Shown here: positions 33,503 to 40,118 of the stretch, in pieces
How positions within the stretch are numbered: the first letter of the stretch is position 1
Layout: each line of letters starts with the position of its first letter
Source: Actinomycetes bacterium
Lineage (GTDB): Bacteria; Actinomycetota; Actinomycetes; Streptosporangiales; Streptosporangiaceae
DNA: 40,118 nucleotides
Assembly: GCA_025964575.1 (NCBI GenBank)
Contig: JAOPYO010000465.1
Coordinates: forward strand, 1-40,118
Reading direction: 5' to 3'
Notes under the pieces: model-generated
Told to the model about the DNA's origin: nothing
Databases searched by the model: none
Seen by the model: only the letters and a program-made list of their open reading frames with translations
Made by a program: the position numbers and the translations under genes

Positions 33503-34140
33503 GTCTTCCACCGACCACCTGCCTGGCCGACGTGCTGCAACTGCGCGGCGAGACCGGCTGGCTCAGCCCGCCGCTTCGGCCCATGGTCATCGCCCCGCCG
33601 GTCCTCGGTACCGCCCGTACCGTCCGGCTCGCCGCCGGGCCGGGCGGCCTCGGGCCGCTACGCGATCTGCTGACCGAGGACCTCAGCGGGCGGGTCATCG
33701 TCATCGCCGACGCCCGTCACGCGGCGGGCGGGGTCTGGGGGGAGATCCTCAGCCTGGCCGCCCAGGGCCGCGGTGCGGTCGGCGCCCTGGTCGACGGAGC
33801 GGTGCGGGACCTGGCCGCCCTCGGCCGGATCGGGCTGCAGGTGTGGGCCGGTGACCAGGCCACCGCAGGTCCCGGCGCCGACGTGCATGTCGCCGAGATC
33901 GGGGGGCCGGTGACGATCGGCTCGGCGAGCGTGGCGGACGGGGATCCGGTCCTGCTGGACGCCGAGGGCGCAGTGGTGCTGCCGTCCCGTACGGCGGCGG
34001 ACGTGCTCGCCGCCGCGACCGCCTACGCCCGCGCCGAGGAGGAGGTCGCCGCCGAACTCCTGGCCGGGCGAGACCTGTCCGAGGCGTACCGTCACAAGGC
34101 GTCGGTCGTCCAGCGCATCAGCCGGTCTCTGCGTAGCTGA
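33499..34140 (+). CDS. RraA-like / HMG-aldolase-family protein
   Basis: 213-aa protein with the RraA/4-hydroxy-4-methyl-2-oxoglutarate aldolase fold. The signature is WGEILSLAAQGRGAVGALVDGAVRDLAAL, with R103 and D104 as the metal/pyruvate-binding pair. Family members split 4-hydroxy-2-oxo acids to pyruvate plus another 2-oxo acid or aldehyde; some only decarboxylate oxaloacetate, and RraA itself inhibits RNase E. In this operon a lyase role for a late intermediate fits better than RNase control. ATGA overlap with the ligase; last gene of the operon before a bidirectional hairpin. Confidence 0.83.
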   Translation: MSLPPTTCLADVLQLRGETGWLSPPLRPMVIAPPVLGTARTVRLAAGPGGLGPLRDLLTEDLSGRVIVIADARHAAGGVWGEILSLAAQGRGAVGALVDGAVRDLAALGRIGLQVWAGDQATAGPGADVHVAEIGGPVTIGSASVADGDPVLLDAEGAVVLPSRTAADVLAAATAYARAEEEVAAELLAGRDLSEAYRHKASVVQRISRSLRS

Positions 34141-34233
34141 CGAGGGTGCCGGCGTCGCGGGCGCGCCGGCCAGGAGGTGCGGGTTCAGCCCAGTTCCTTG
34201 CTCCTCGGTGCCACGGTGGGCGTGGCCTGAGCG

Positions 34234-34266
34234 GCCGTCCTGAAGCCCGGTGGGTCTCAGGACGGC
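34234..34266. terminator. Bidirectional hairpin between convergent genes
   Basis: GCCGTCCTGA (34234-34243) and TCAGGACGGC (34257-34266), perfect 10-bp stem, 13-nt loop. It lies between the RraA-like stop and the converging kinase gene and includes the last codons of the latter. Confidence 0.6.
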
Positions 34267-35747
34267 TGCGAGCTGTGCTGCGGGTGCGGTGCCGGCCGGG
34301 GCGGGCGCACGGCCCGCAGGGCCTGCCCGAGGGACTCCACCACGGGTCCGCCGGTGTCGATGAGGTGCGCCTCCGGCCATGGGTCGGCGGCCGCCGCCAT
34401 CGCGTGCGCGATGTCGGGGCCGGCGTCGGACGCGCCGCCGGTCCGATCCCGCATCCGGTCGGCGGCCGTCTCTGCGGGAACCGAGCAGCGCAGGGTGACG
34501 AGGTCGGCGTACGTGTGCTCTGCGAGCGCGGCCGCGGCTTCCCGGTGCGCGCTCGCCGTCCACGAAGCGTCGAGGATCACGGATTCGCCCTGGGCGAGCA
34601 GAGCCTCCGCCCGCTTCAGCAGCTCGGCGTAGGTCCGCCCGGTGGTGGCGCCGTCGTAGATTCCCGACCCGTACGGTGCCGCGGCGGACTCCTCGGGCGT
34701 GATCCCGGCGAGCTCCTTGCGGATGCGGTCGCTGCTCAGCACCGTCCAGCCCAGCCGGTCGGCGAGTGCCCCGGCCAATGACGTCTTGCCGGTGCCGGGG
34801 AGCCCGCCCGTCAGAACCAGGGTGACGGCTCCGGCCCGCAGATGACGCAGTGCCACCTCGGCGAGCTCTCCGGCCTCGGCCACTGCGTGCGGGCCGCCCT
34901 GGGCAGCCCGCAGGCAGGCCACCTTCACCCGGACGAAGGCGCGGTAGGCGATGTAGTGATGGCGCAGCGACGGCGGTGCCGGGTCACCGCTGTATTCGGC
35001 GTACCAGTCCAGGAACCGGCGGGCGAGCCCGTTCATGTAGAGCCGCTCCAGGTCCATGGCCAGGAAGGCGGCATCGTCGAGGCCGTCCAGCCACCGGAGC
35101 CGGTCGTCGAACTCCAGGCAGTCCAGGATCCGTGGGCCGTCGTCGAGGCAGAAGATGTCGTCGGCGATCAGGTCGCCGTGGCCGTCGACGATCCGTCCCT
35201 CCCGGATCCGCCGGTCGAACAGTGTCGCCCGGCCGTCCAGGAAGCGCAGGGTGAGGCGCTCGATCTCGGTCGCGACGGCGGTGTCGAGCACGGTGCCGTG
35301 GAACGGCCGTACATCGGAGAAGCTCGCGGTCCACCGGCCGCGCAGCGCGTCGAGGCCGCCTTCGGCGGAGATCTGGGGTCCGCGTGGGGCGGTCGCGTGC
35401 CAGGCGGCGAGCCTCCTCGCCACCTCCCGCAGCGCGTCCGTCACCGGCGCGCCGGTGCGGACCAGCGCCGACAGGCGCCGCTCGGCCGGCATCCGGCGCA
35501 TGACGACCATATGGTCGCAGGGTTCTCCATCGGGACCCTTGACATCGGCGACGCCGAGGTAGACGTCAGGGGAGAAGCGCCGGTTGAGCTCGGTCTCCCG
35601 GTGGCAGGCCGCCTCCCGGTTCGCGCGCGTGCTGAAGTCGAGGAAGCCGGTCCGTACCGGCTTCTTGAGCTTGTAGGCGAGATCGCCGAGGAAGAACACC
35701 ACCCCGATGTGGGTCTCGCTGACCGCCGCGGGCTGTTCGGGCTCCAC
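34257..35747 (-). CDS. Fused phosphotransferase-like and P-loop kinase protein (Rv2004c type)
   Basis: 496-aa two-domain protein. The N-terminal part (about 10-300) is an aminoglycoside-phosphotransferase-like kinase with HGDL (190-193, catalytic D192); the usual Asn and the metal-binding IDF motif appear as DD and LDCLEFDD. The C-terminal part is an AAA/adenylate-kinase-like domain with P-loop GGLPGTGKT (314-322), then SSDRIRKEL and DASWTASAHREAA. From memory, M. tuberculosis Rv2004c, a DosR-regulon gene, has the same arrangement. GGAGGACAA precedes the GTG start. Two GGGAC-N4-GTCC-type sites lie 74-106 bases upstream, which supports Dos-type control. Substrate unknown. Confidence 0.85.
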   Translation of the reverse strand: MEPEQPAAVSETHIGVVFFLGDLAYKLKKPVRTGFLDFSTRANREAACHRETELNRRFSPDVYLGVADVKGPDGEPCDHMVVMRRMPAERRLSALVRTGAPVTDALREVARRLAAWHATAPRGPQISAEGGLDALRGRWTASFSDVRPFHGTVLDTAVATEIERLTLRFLDGRATLFDRRIREGRIVDGHGDLIADDIFCLDDGPRILDCLEFDDRLRWLDGLDDAAFLAMDLERLYMNGLARRFLDWYAEYSGDPAPPSLRHHYIAYRAFVRVKVACLRAAQGGPHAVAEAGELAEVALRHLRAGAVTLVLTGGLPGTGKTSLAGALADRLGWTVLSSDRIRKELAGITPEESAAAPYGSGIYDGATTGRTYAELLKRAEALLAQGESVILDASWTASAHREAAAALAEHTYADLVTLRCSVPAETAADRMRDRTGGASDAGPDIAHAMAAAADPWPEAHLIDTGGPVVESLGQALRAVRPPRPAPHPQHSSQPS

Positions 35748-35820
35748 TTGTCCTCCGGTTCATACGGCACCGCGTGGTGTCGGCTTCAGTCAAGTTACGA
35801 ATCGAGCCCGACGACAGTGG

Positions 35821-35853
35821 GCGTCCTTCGTCCATCGGAGGGACCTTCGTCCT
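35821..35853. promoter_or_regulatory. Pair of Dos-type boxes upstream of the fused kinase gene
   Basis: GGGAC-CTTC-GTCCT (35840-35853) matches the mycobacterial DosR core GGGAC-N4-GTCCC at 9 of 10 positions; GCGTC-CTTC-GTCCA (35821-35834) matches 7 of 10. Their centres are 19 bp apart. They lie 74-106 bases before the GTG at 35747. Confidence 0.6.
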
Positions 35854-35911
35854 TTTCTCCGGGCTCAGCCGGACCTTGGCGGACGCAACGGTGCGGGGAC
35901 GCTCGCGCACG

Positions 35912-35925
35912 ATGACCTTGGTCCG
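35912..35925. promoter_or_regulatory. Weaker Dos-type box
   Basis: ATGAC-CTTG-GTCCG matches the GGGAC-N4-GTCCC core at 7 of 10. It lies farther upstream of the kinase gene and 22 bases before the doxX terminator, so its use is uncertain. Confidence 0.35.
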
Positions 35926-35946
35926 TAGCCGGCATGGCGGAGCGGC

Positions 35947-35996
35947 GAGTGCGCGAAGGAGGGCGCCCCGGGTGGGGCCCCCTCCTTCGCGCACTC
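35947..35996 (-). terminator. Very strong hairpin after doxX-like gene
   Basis: A perfect 17-bp stem, 35947-35963 with 35980-35996 (outer end GAGTGCGCGAAGG), continues after one mismatch as GCCCC/GGGGC. It starts four bases past the doxX-like stop on the minus strand and separates that gene from the kinase promoter. Confidence 0.8.
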
Positions 35997-35999
35997 AGA

Positions 36000-36566
36000 T
36001 CACTTGAGAATGGGGAAGCGGCGGACCAGCGGGGTGGAACTCCACCAGCGGCCGAGACCCAGGGTGTCGCCTGCGCTCGCCAGCGCCAGGCCGACGATCA
36101 GCAGCGCGTAGATCAAGTGGTCGTCCATGAAGACGTTGTTGGCGGGCGGGAGCATGGCGCTCCACATCATGACCAGCAGCAGAACCCCGGCGGAGGCCGC
36201 GACGCGCATGCCGATCCCGAGGACCAGTGCCGCCCCGATTCCGGCAAGGCCGATCATGAACAGCCAGTCGGCCCAGGCGGCTCCGGCGATGTGGTGGTAG
36301 AGGCCGGCGAACGGGCCCTTGGTCCCCATCTTCAGGAAGCCCTGCGTGGGGTGGCCGCCGTTGATCCAGGCCTGCTTGCTGGCGGTTTCGTGGCCCAGTC
36401 CGAAGGTCTTGTCGAGGAAGGCCCAGAGGAAGACCCAGCCGAGGGAGAGGCGGGCGGTCGCCCAGACGTAGCGGACGGCGGAGGCCCGGGTCATGGTGGT
36501 CGCGGCGCTGACGTGCAGCCGTGGCATGTGGAATCGGTGTGCGGGTTTGTGAGCGGCGGTGGTCAT
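36000..36566 (-). CDS. DoxX-family membrane protein
   Basis: 188-aa membrane protein with four hydrophobic segments (about 33-50, 85-105, 110-135, 145-165) and the DoxX/DoxD pattern RLSLGWVFLWAFLDKTFGLGHET, GMRVAASAGVLLLVMMWSA and FMDDHLIYALLIVGLALASAGDTLGLGRWW. Relatives include the membrane subunit of archaeal thiosulfate:quinone oxidoreductase and actinobacterial DoxX proteins tied to redox balance. AGGTGAG lies before the ATG. Two Dos-type boxes occur 91-125 bases upstream. It is placed between a DosR-like regulator and an Rv2004c-type gene, so a role in low-oxygen or redox stress is likely. Confidence 0.85.
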   Translation of the reverse strand: MTTAAHKPAHRFHMPRLHVSAATTMTRASAVRYVWATARLSLGWVFLWAFLDKTFGLGHETASKQAWINGGHPTQGFLKMGTKGPFAGLYHHIAGAAWADWLFMIGLAGIGAALVLGIGMRVAASAGVLLLVMMWSAMLPPANNVFMDDHLIYALLIVGLALASAGDTLGLGRWWSSTPLVRRFPILK

Positions 36567-36656
36567 GCTTTCTCACCTCATGGGTCGGGGGGCCGATGGC
36601 ACTCAGTCAACTCCGGCGGTCGCTGCACGATCAGGGTCCAACAGCACGACCTCGCC

Positions 36657-36691
36657 GGGACCTTGGCCACCTGTCCGGGGCCCTTACGCCC
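36657..36691. promoter_or_regulatory. Pair of Dos-type boxes upstream of doxX-like gene
   Basis: GGGAC-CTTG-GCCAC (36657-36670, 8 of 10 to the core) and GGGCC-CTTA-CGCCC (36678-36691, 7 of 10), centres 21 bp apart, 91-125 bases before the ATG at 36566. Same arrangement and distance as at the kinase gene. Confidence 0.5.
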
Positions 36692-36794
36692 CTTCGCCTG
36701 CTGCCGAGATCGGCCTGCGCTGGGGGCGAAGGGAGTCGTGATGCGAACCGACTCCCGCGTGCTGGGCGTTCCGCGCTGTCGGTCCCGGTCCTGA

Positions 36795-36808
36795 TGGACC
36801 TTCGGCCC
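36795..36808. promoter_or_regulatory. Dos-type box
   Basis: TGGAC-CTTC-GGCCC matches the core GGGAC-N4-GTCCC at 8 of 10. It lies about 230 bases upstream of the doxX-like start. Confidence 0.4.
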
Positions 36809-37044
36809 TGCCGGGCCGTACCCGGTGGTGATGGTCTGGACGGGCGGCACGTCAGGACGGGCGAGAGGCCACAGGTCCCGTGGGACAGGGTCCTTGGTCA
36901 GCGTGTCCCTCGATCAGGGAGACCTCCCAGGGCGTCCCGGGATTGATCGACACCGTCCGGCCCGCGACGGCCACCTCGATGGCGTCCAACGCGTTCACCT
37001 ACGTGGCCGCCAGCCAGTCTGATGGGCGTTCGAATGACACGTCA

Positions 37045-37058
37045 GGGACCAAGATCCC
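37045..37058. promoter_or_regulatory. Strong Dos-type box downstream of the regulator gene
   Basis: GGGAC-CAAG-ATCCC matches the core at 9 of 10. It lies 21 bases past the stop of the DosR-like gene and 480 bases from doxX, not at an obvious promoter. Confidence 0.5.
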
Positions 37059-37078
37059 TACTCTCGCGAGCTCAGCAC

Positions 37079-37774
37079 CTATTCGGTGGTCCGGCGGTCG
37101 GGCTTGGCCTCGGTGGCGTGGAGCTGTGAGACGAAGGCGGCGGCCTGGGTACGGCGGCTCATGCCCAGCTTGGCGAACAGGTTCGAGATGTAGTTCTTGA
37201 CGGTCTTCTCGGCGAGGAACATGCGCTCGCCGATCTGCCGGTTGGTCAGTCCCTCGCCGATCAGGTCGAGGATCTGCTTCTCCTGGTCCGTCAGCGCGGC
37301 CAGCGGGTCCTTGCGGGCCGCCCGGTCGCGCAGCCGCTGCATCATCTGTCCAGTGCTGTGGGGGTCCAGCAGCGACTCGCCCGAGGCGACCGTGCGGACC
37401 GCGCCGACCAGATCGGAGCCGTGGATCTGCTTGAGCACGTACCCCGAGGCCCCGGCCATCACCGCGTCGAACAGCGCCTCCTCATCGGAGAACGAGGTGA
37501 GCATCAGACAGGCGACCTGCGGCAGTTGGGAGCGGATCTCCCGGCACACGTTCACGCCGTCGCCATCGGGCAGCCGTACGTCGAGCACGGCCACATGTGG
37601 GCTGACGGCCGGGATCCGGGCGAGTGCCTGCTCGGCCGAACCGGCCTCCCCGACGACCTCGATGTCCCCATCTGCCTCGAGCATCGACGCGACACCGCGC
37701 CGGACGACCTCGTGGTCGTCCAGCAGGAAGACCCGGATGGTCGCGCCGCGAGGTTCCGGAACGATACTGCTCAT
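37079..37774 (-). CDS. DosR/DevR-like response regulator (NarL family)
   Basis: 231-aa two-component regulator. Receiver domain: acidic pair D19/D20, phosphoacceptor D65 (VAVLDVRLPDG) and K115 (GYVLKQI). A linker leads to a LuxR/NarL helix-turn-helix, LTDQEKQILDLIGEGLTNRQIGERMFLAEKTVKNYISNLFAKLGMSRRTQ (about 161-210). The recognition segment FLAEKTVKNY is, from memory, identical to M. tuberculosis DosR, which fits the DosR-like sites found around it. Compared with DosR it has about ten extra N-terminal residues. Divergent from the sensor kinase gene. In mycobacteria this regulator switches on the dormancy response to hypoxia, NO and CO. Confidence 0.92.
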   Translation of the reverse strand: MSSIVPEPRGATIRVFLLDDHEVVRRGVASMLEADGDIEVVGEAGSAEQALARIPAVSPHVAVLDVRLPDGDGVNVCREIRSQLPQVACLMLTSFSDEEALFDAVMAGASGYVLKQIHGSDLVGAVRTVASGESLLDPHSTGQMMQRLRDRAARKDPLAALTDQEKQILDLIGEGLTNRQIGERMFLAEKTVKNYISNLFAKLGMSRRTQAAAFVSQLHATEAKPDRRTTE

Positions 37775-37836
37775 GGGTTGGCGCCCTTCGCACGATGGTG
37801 GTGTGTCCGACGTTATTAAGTCACTCCCCGTAACGA

Positions 37837-37890
37837 AAGTGCCCTGGTCCTCAAAAGTCAGGACTAAGGTCTCTAATCGTGACCCAAGGC
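37837..37890. promoter_or_regulatory. Dos-type boxes in the regulator/sensor divergent promoter
   Basis: AGGAC-TAAG-GTCTC (37858-37871, 8 of 10 to the core) is flanked by GTGAC-CCAA-GGCCC (37877-37890, 8 of 10) and a weak GTGCC-CTGG-TCCTC (37837-37850). Centres are 19-21 bp apart, so all lie on one face of the helix. A TAATAA hexamer on the minus strand (37811-37817 region) could be the regulator gene's -10. The arrangement suggests autoregulation of both genes. Confidence 0.55.
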
Positions 37891-37994
37891 CCCGTAAAGT
37901 AAAGGCATCTCGCTCGGTCGGTGGTGGACGGGCACCCCGTTATCGGGTGGTGGGTAAGGGATGTCGAGGATGCCACCGATAGGGGCCTGATCAC

Positions 37995-39704
37995 GTGAGG
38001 ACGGATGACCTGGAGGGCGAGGACCACGCCCGGCTGATCCTGCCGCAACTGCGGCTCGATGATCTGCTCTCCGAGTTGCAGGCGCGGCTGGAGACCGTGG
38101 TCGCCACCCGTGACCGGGTGCACGGGCTGCTGGAGGCCGTGGTCTCGATCGGCAGCGACCTGGACCTGGCGACGGTGCTGCGCCGGATCACCGAGGCGGC
38201 CGCCAGATTGGTCGACGCCCGCTACGGGGCGCTGGGAGTCATCGACGACGAAGGTGAGGGGCTCGCACAGTTCATCACCGTCGGGGTGTCCGAGGAGGAG
38301 ATCGAGGCGATCGGGCACTGGCCGCTCGGCCTCGGCCTCCTCGGGCTCCTCATCAAGGAACCGCACTCGCTCCGGCTCCCGGAGATCTCAGCCCATCACG
38401 CCTCGTACGGTTTCCCGGACAACCATCCGCCGATGCGCCGCTTCCTCGGTGTGCCCATCCGGATCCGCGACGTGGTCTTCGGCAACCTCTATCTGACGGA
38501 GAAGACCGGCGGGGGCGACTTCGATGAGGAGGACGAGGTCGTCGTCACCGCTTTGGCCACCGCCGCGGGTATCGCGATCGAGAACGCCCGGCTCTATCAG
38601 GAGACCCGCCGCAGGGAACGCTGGCTGCAGGCCTCCTCCGAGATCTCCAACGCCCTGCTGTCCGGCACCATGCCCGAAGACGTCGTCGGCCTGGTCGCCA
38701 GGCGGGCACGCGAGATCTGCGACGCCGACCTGGCGACGGTCTCCCTGGTGGACGAGGCGGCTCGGGAGTTCGTGCTGACCGCTGCGGACGGAGAGCACGC
38801 CCAGGACTTCCGCGGCCTGCGCATCCCCATCGACGATGCGGTCGCCGCATCGGTCTACATCGAGGGTATGTCGCTGCTGCTGGAGGATGGGCGGGCCGCC
38901 ACCGGCACGAACGTGCCTTCTGGCGTACCGGCCGGCCCCACCCTGATCGTGCCCCTGGGCGTGGGCGCCTCCGCGCGGGGTGTGCTCACCGTGGTGAACG
39001 AGCCAGGCGGGGCGACCTTCGGTGACGCCACCAGGCGGCTGCTGGAGCCGTTCGCCGCCCAGGCCGCCGTCGCGCTCGAATTGGCCGAGCGGCGCCGTGA
39101 CATCGAACGTCTCCTGCTGCTGGAGGACCGGGACCGGATCGCCAAGGATCTGCACGACACGGTGATCCAGCGGCTGTTCGCCACCGCCATGACCCTGATG
39201 AGCGTCATCAAGATCACTCAGAAGCCGGACGTGGCCCATCGGGTCCAGCGGGCCGTCGACGACCTGGATGACACCATTCGCCAGATCCGGTCGACCATCT
39301 TCGCCCTGAAGATCGAGCCCGGCGACGACAGCCTGCGCAGCCGGGTGTACATGATCGTCAATGCGGCGGAGGAGACCCTGGGCTTCGCCTCCTCCGTACG
39401 GCTGGACGGGCTCGTGGACACCGCCGTCAGCCCGAAGACAGGGGAGCACTTGCTGGCGGTACTGCAGGAGGCACTGTCGAACGTGGCCAAGCATGCCAAA
39501 GCCCGCCAGGTGGGCGTCACCATCGACGTCCGCGACGAGCTCACCCTCCGCATCGAGGACGACGGCACGGGCATTCCGGCCGATGGCCGGCGGAGCGGGC
39601 TGCGTAACTTGGCGGATCGCGCCGAGTCGCTCGGCGGATCCCTCAGCACCCGTGACGGCGCCCACGGCGGGACCGTGCTGACGTGGCGCGTTCCCCTACA
39701 GTGA
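37995..39704 (+). CDS. DosS/DosT-like sensor histidine kinase with two GAF domains
   Basis: 569-aa cytosolic sensor. GAF-A (about 55-200) carries H144 in NHPPMRRFLGVPIRIRD, the same place as the haem-ligating H149 of M. tuberculosis DosS (HPPMR motif, from memory). GAF-B spans about 220-365. The HisKA_3 dimerisation region has the phosphoacceptor H387 (DRIAKDLHDTVIQRLFA), and the ATPase domain has N496 (QEALSNVAKHAKA) and the EDDGTGIP G-box, ending GGTVLTWRVPL. Start is GTG with GATAGGGG upstream. DosS has HDHVIQ where this has HDTVIQ, so phosphotransfer could differ a little. Expected to sense O2/NO/CO or redox state and phosphorylate the divergent regulator. Confidence 0.93.
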   Translation: MRTDDLEGEDHARLILPQLRLDDLLSELQARLETVVATRDRVHGLLEAVVSIGSDLDLATVLRRITEAAARLVDARYGALGVIDDEGEGLAQFITVGVSEEEIEAIGHWPLGLGLLGLLIKEPHSLRLPEISAHHASYGFPDNHPPMRRFLGVPIRIRDVVFGNLYLTEKTGGGDFDEEDEVVVTALATAAGIAIENARLYQETRRRERWLQASSEISNALLSGTMPEDVVGLVARRAREICDADLATVSLVDEAAREFVLTAADGEHAQDFRGLRIPIDDAVAASVYIEGMSLLLEDGRAATGTNVPSGVPAGPTLIVPLGVGASARGVLTVVNEPGGATFGDATRRLLEPFAAQAAVALELAERRRDIERLLLLEDRDRIAKDLHDTVIQRLFATAMTLMSVIKITQKPDVAHRVQRAVDDLDDTIRQIRSTIFALKIEPGDDSLRSRVYMIVNAAEETLGFASSVRLDGLVDTAVSPKTGEHLLAVLQEALSNVAKHAKARQVGVTIDVRDELTLRIEDDGTGIPADGRRSGLRNLADRAESLGGSLSTRDGAHGGTVLTWRVPLQ

Positions 39705-39814
39705 CCGCCTGGTAAAGAGCCACCGTCCCTGCCGTGGCGGTACATGGGCGCGCAGGCCACGGTGACATGACCGCGGCCACGTGTTACTGCGGACCTGCCC
39801 CCCCGCCGCCAGGC

Positions 39815-39831
39815 CGCCCCGCGGCGGGGCG
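39815..39831. terminator. Hairpin between convergent genes
   Basis: CGCCCC (39815-39820), loop GCGGC, GGGGCG (39826-39831), in the 163-bp gap between the sensor kinase stop and the converging partial gene. Short but GC-only stem; no T-run. The rest of the gap shows no gene. Confidence 0.4.
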
Positions 39832-39867
39832 CCGGGAGGGGCCGAATCGCAGAGGATCTTGCTGCGG

Positions 39868-40118
39868 TCAGTCGAACACCTCGTCCACGGTCGTGGCCGT
39901 GGCCGCGCGTTTGACCCAGGTGAGGAGCAGGCCGGTATCGGTGCAGGAGGTGATCCGGTCGTGTGCCTCCTGGGAACAGGTGAGACCGCGAGCGGACAGG
40001 ACAGCGAGGATCGCCGCGGCCTCGCCTTCGGCCTTGCCTTTGGCTTCCCCGTCGGCCATGCCCTTGCCGTAGTGTTCTTTTGCGAAGGGGCTGTATACGG
40101 GCCAGGTGGTCGATGACA
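39868..40118 (-). CDS. Uncharacterised protein, C-terminal part (start outside window)
   Basis: The frame is open from the window edge to the TGA at 39868, giving 82 residues. It begins WPVYSPFAKEHYGKG, has a run of charged small residues (ADGEAKGKAEGEAAA), then ILAVLSARGLTCSQEAHDRITSCTDTGLLLTWVKRAATATTVDEVFD. This tail is common at the end of actinobacterial proteins of unknown function, some of which carry a Rpn/PD-(D/E)XK nuclease-like N-terminus; the N-terminus is not visible here, so no function is claimed. It converges on the sensor kinase gene. Confidence 0.65.
   Translation of the reverse strand, partial: SSTTWPVYSPFAKEHYGKGMADGEAKGKAEGEAAAILAVLSARGLTCSQEAHDRITSCTDTGLLLTWVKRAATATTVDEVFD

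Larger units (their letters stand above)
36567..37078. other. 512-bp intergenic region with several Dos-type sites, no gene seen
   Basis: No reading frame here looks like a real protein on either strand. The stretch holds four GGGAC-N4-GTCCC-like sites, an exact GTCCC-GT-GGGAC inverted repeat (36875-36886) and TCCCT-N5-AGGGA (36906-36920). This is longer and more site-rich than one promoter needs. A small RNA or a leader for doxX is possible but nothing proves it. Confidence 0.5.

Noticed and set aside
36875..36886. GTCCC-GT-GGGAC palindrome as a Dos-type box
   Set aside because: The half-sites are in reversed order with a 2-bp spacer rather than GGGAC-N4-GTCCC, so it is noted as a repeat but not called a box.
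1..40118. CRISPR arrays, tRNA or rRNA genes, biosynthetic megasynthases
   Set aside because: No regular spaced repeats, no cloverleaf-forming tRNA sequence and no PKS or NRPS domains were noticed on reading both strands.

Overview
The window is very GC-rich, densely coded DNA with many GTG starts and ATGA/GTGA stop-start overlaps. It carries actinobacterial families (Dos/Dev-type two-component system, TnpB-related protein, PucR and FadR regulators, BMP-type ABC importer). It most likely comes from a filamentous actinomycete chromosome. A member of the Streptosporangiales is my guess, but the sequence alone does not prove the genus.

Left part (1-7000): the end of a heterotetrameric sarcosine oxidase operon (soxA open at the window edge, then soxG), an LtrA membrane protein, the 3' stump of a deleted aldo/keto reductase gene that still has its terminator, a MerR regulator with an 18-bp perfect palindrome, a DedA membrane protein, and a lone tyrosine recombinase with all catalytic residues.

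Middle part (7055-34140): about 27 kb of catabolic genes. An M20 amidohydrolase diverges from a PucR-type regulator. A transport operon follows: VOC protein, FadR-type GntR regulator, cupin, BMP-family lipoprotein, fused ABC ATPase, two permeases and an MDR oxidoreductase. Next come a divergent aldehyde dehydrogenase and a second operon of TRZ/ATZ-like amidohydrolase, zinc dehydrogenase, FGGY kinase and two tandem VOC paralogues. After a decayed TnpB-related element and an aldo/keto reductase comes a third operon: Rieske oxygenase, VOC protein, SnoaL/NTF2 protein, class I aldolase, HyuA, HyuB, acyl-CoA ligase and an RraA-like protein. Together they look like import and stepwise breakdown of a nitrogen-containing, possibly nucleoside-like or sugar-linked compound. 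The substrate is unknown, and I do not recognise the set as a described pathway.

Right part (34257-39704): a compact DosR/DosS-like module. It holds a fused phosphotransferase/P-loop kinase of the type of M. tuberculosis Rv2004c, a DoxX-like membrane protein, a DosR-like response regulator, and a two-GAF histidine kinase that keeps the His corresponding to the haem ligand of DosS. Sites of the form GGGAC-N4-GTCCC, often in pairs 19-21 bp apart, lie upstream of these genes, so this is probably a local hypoxia/redox regulon. The window ends inside an uncharacterised gene on the minus strand. I saw no tRNA, rRNA, CRISPR array or replication origin.
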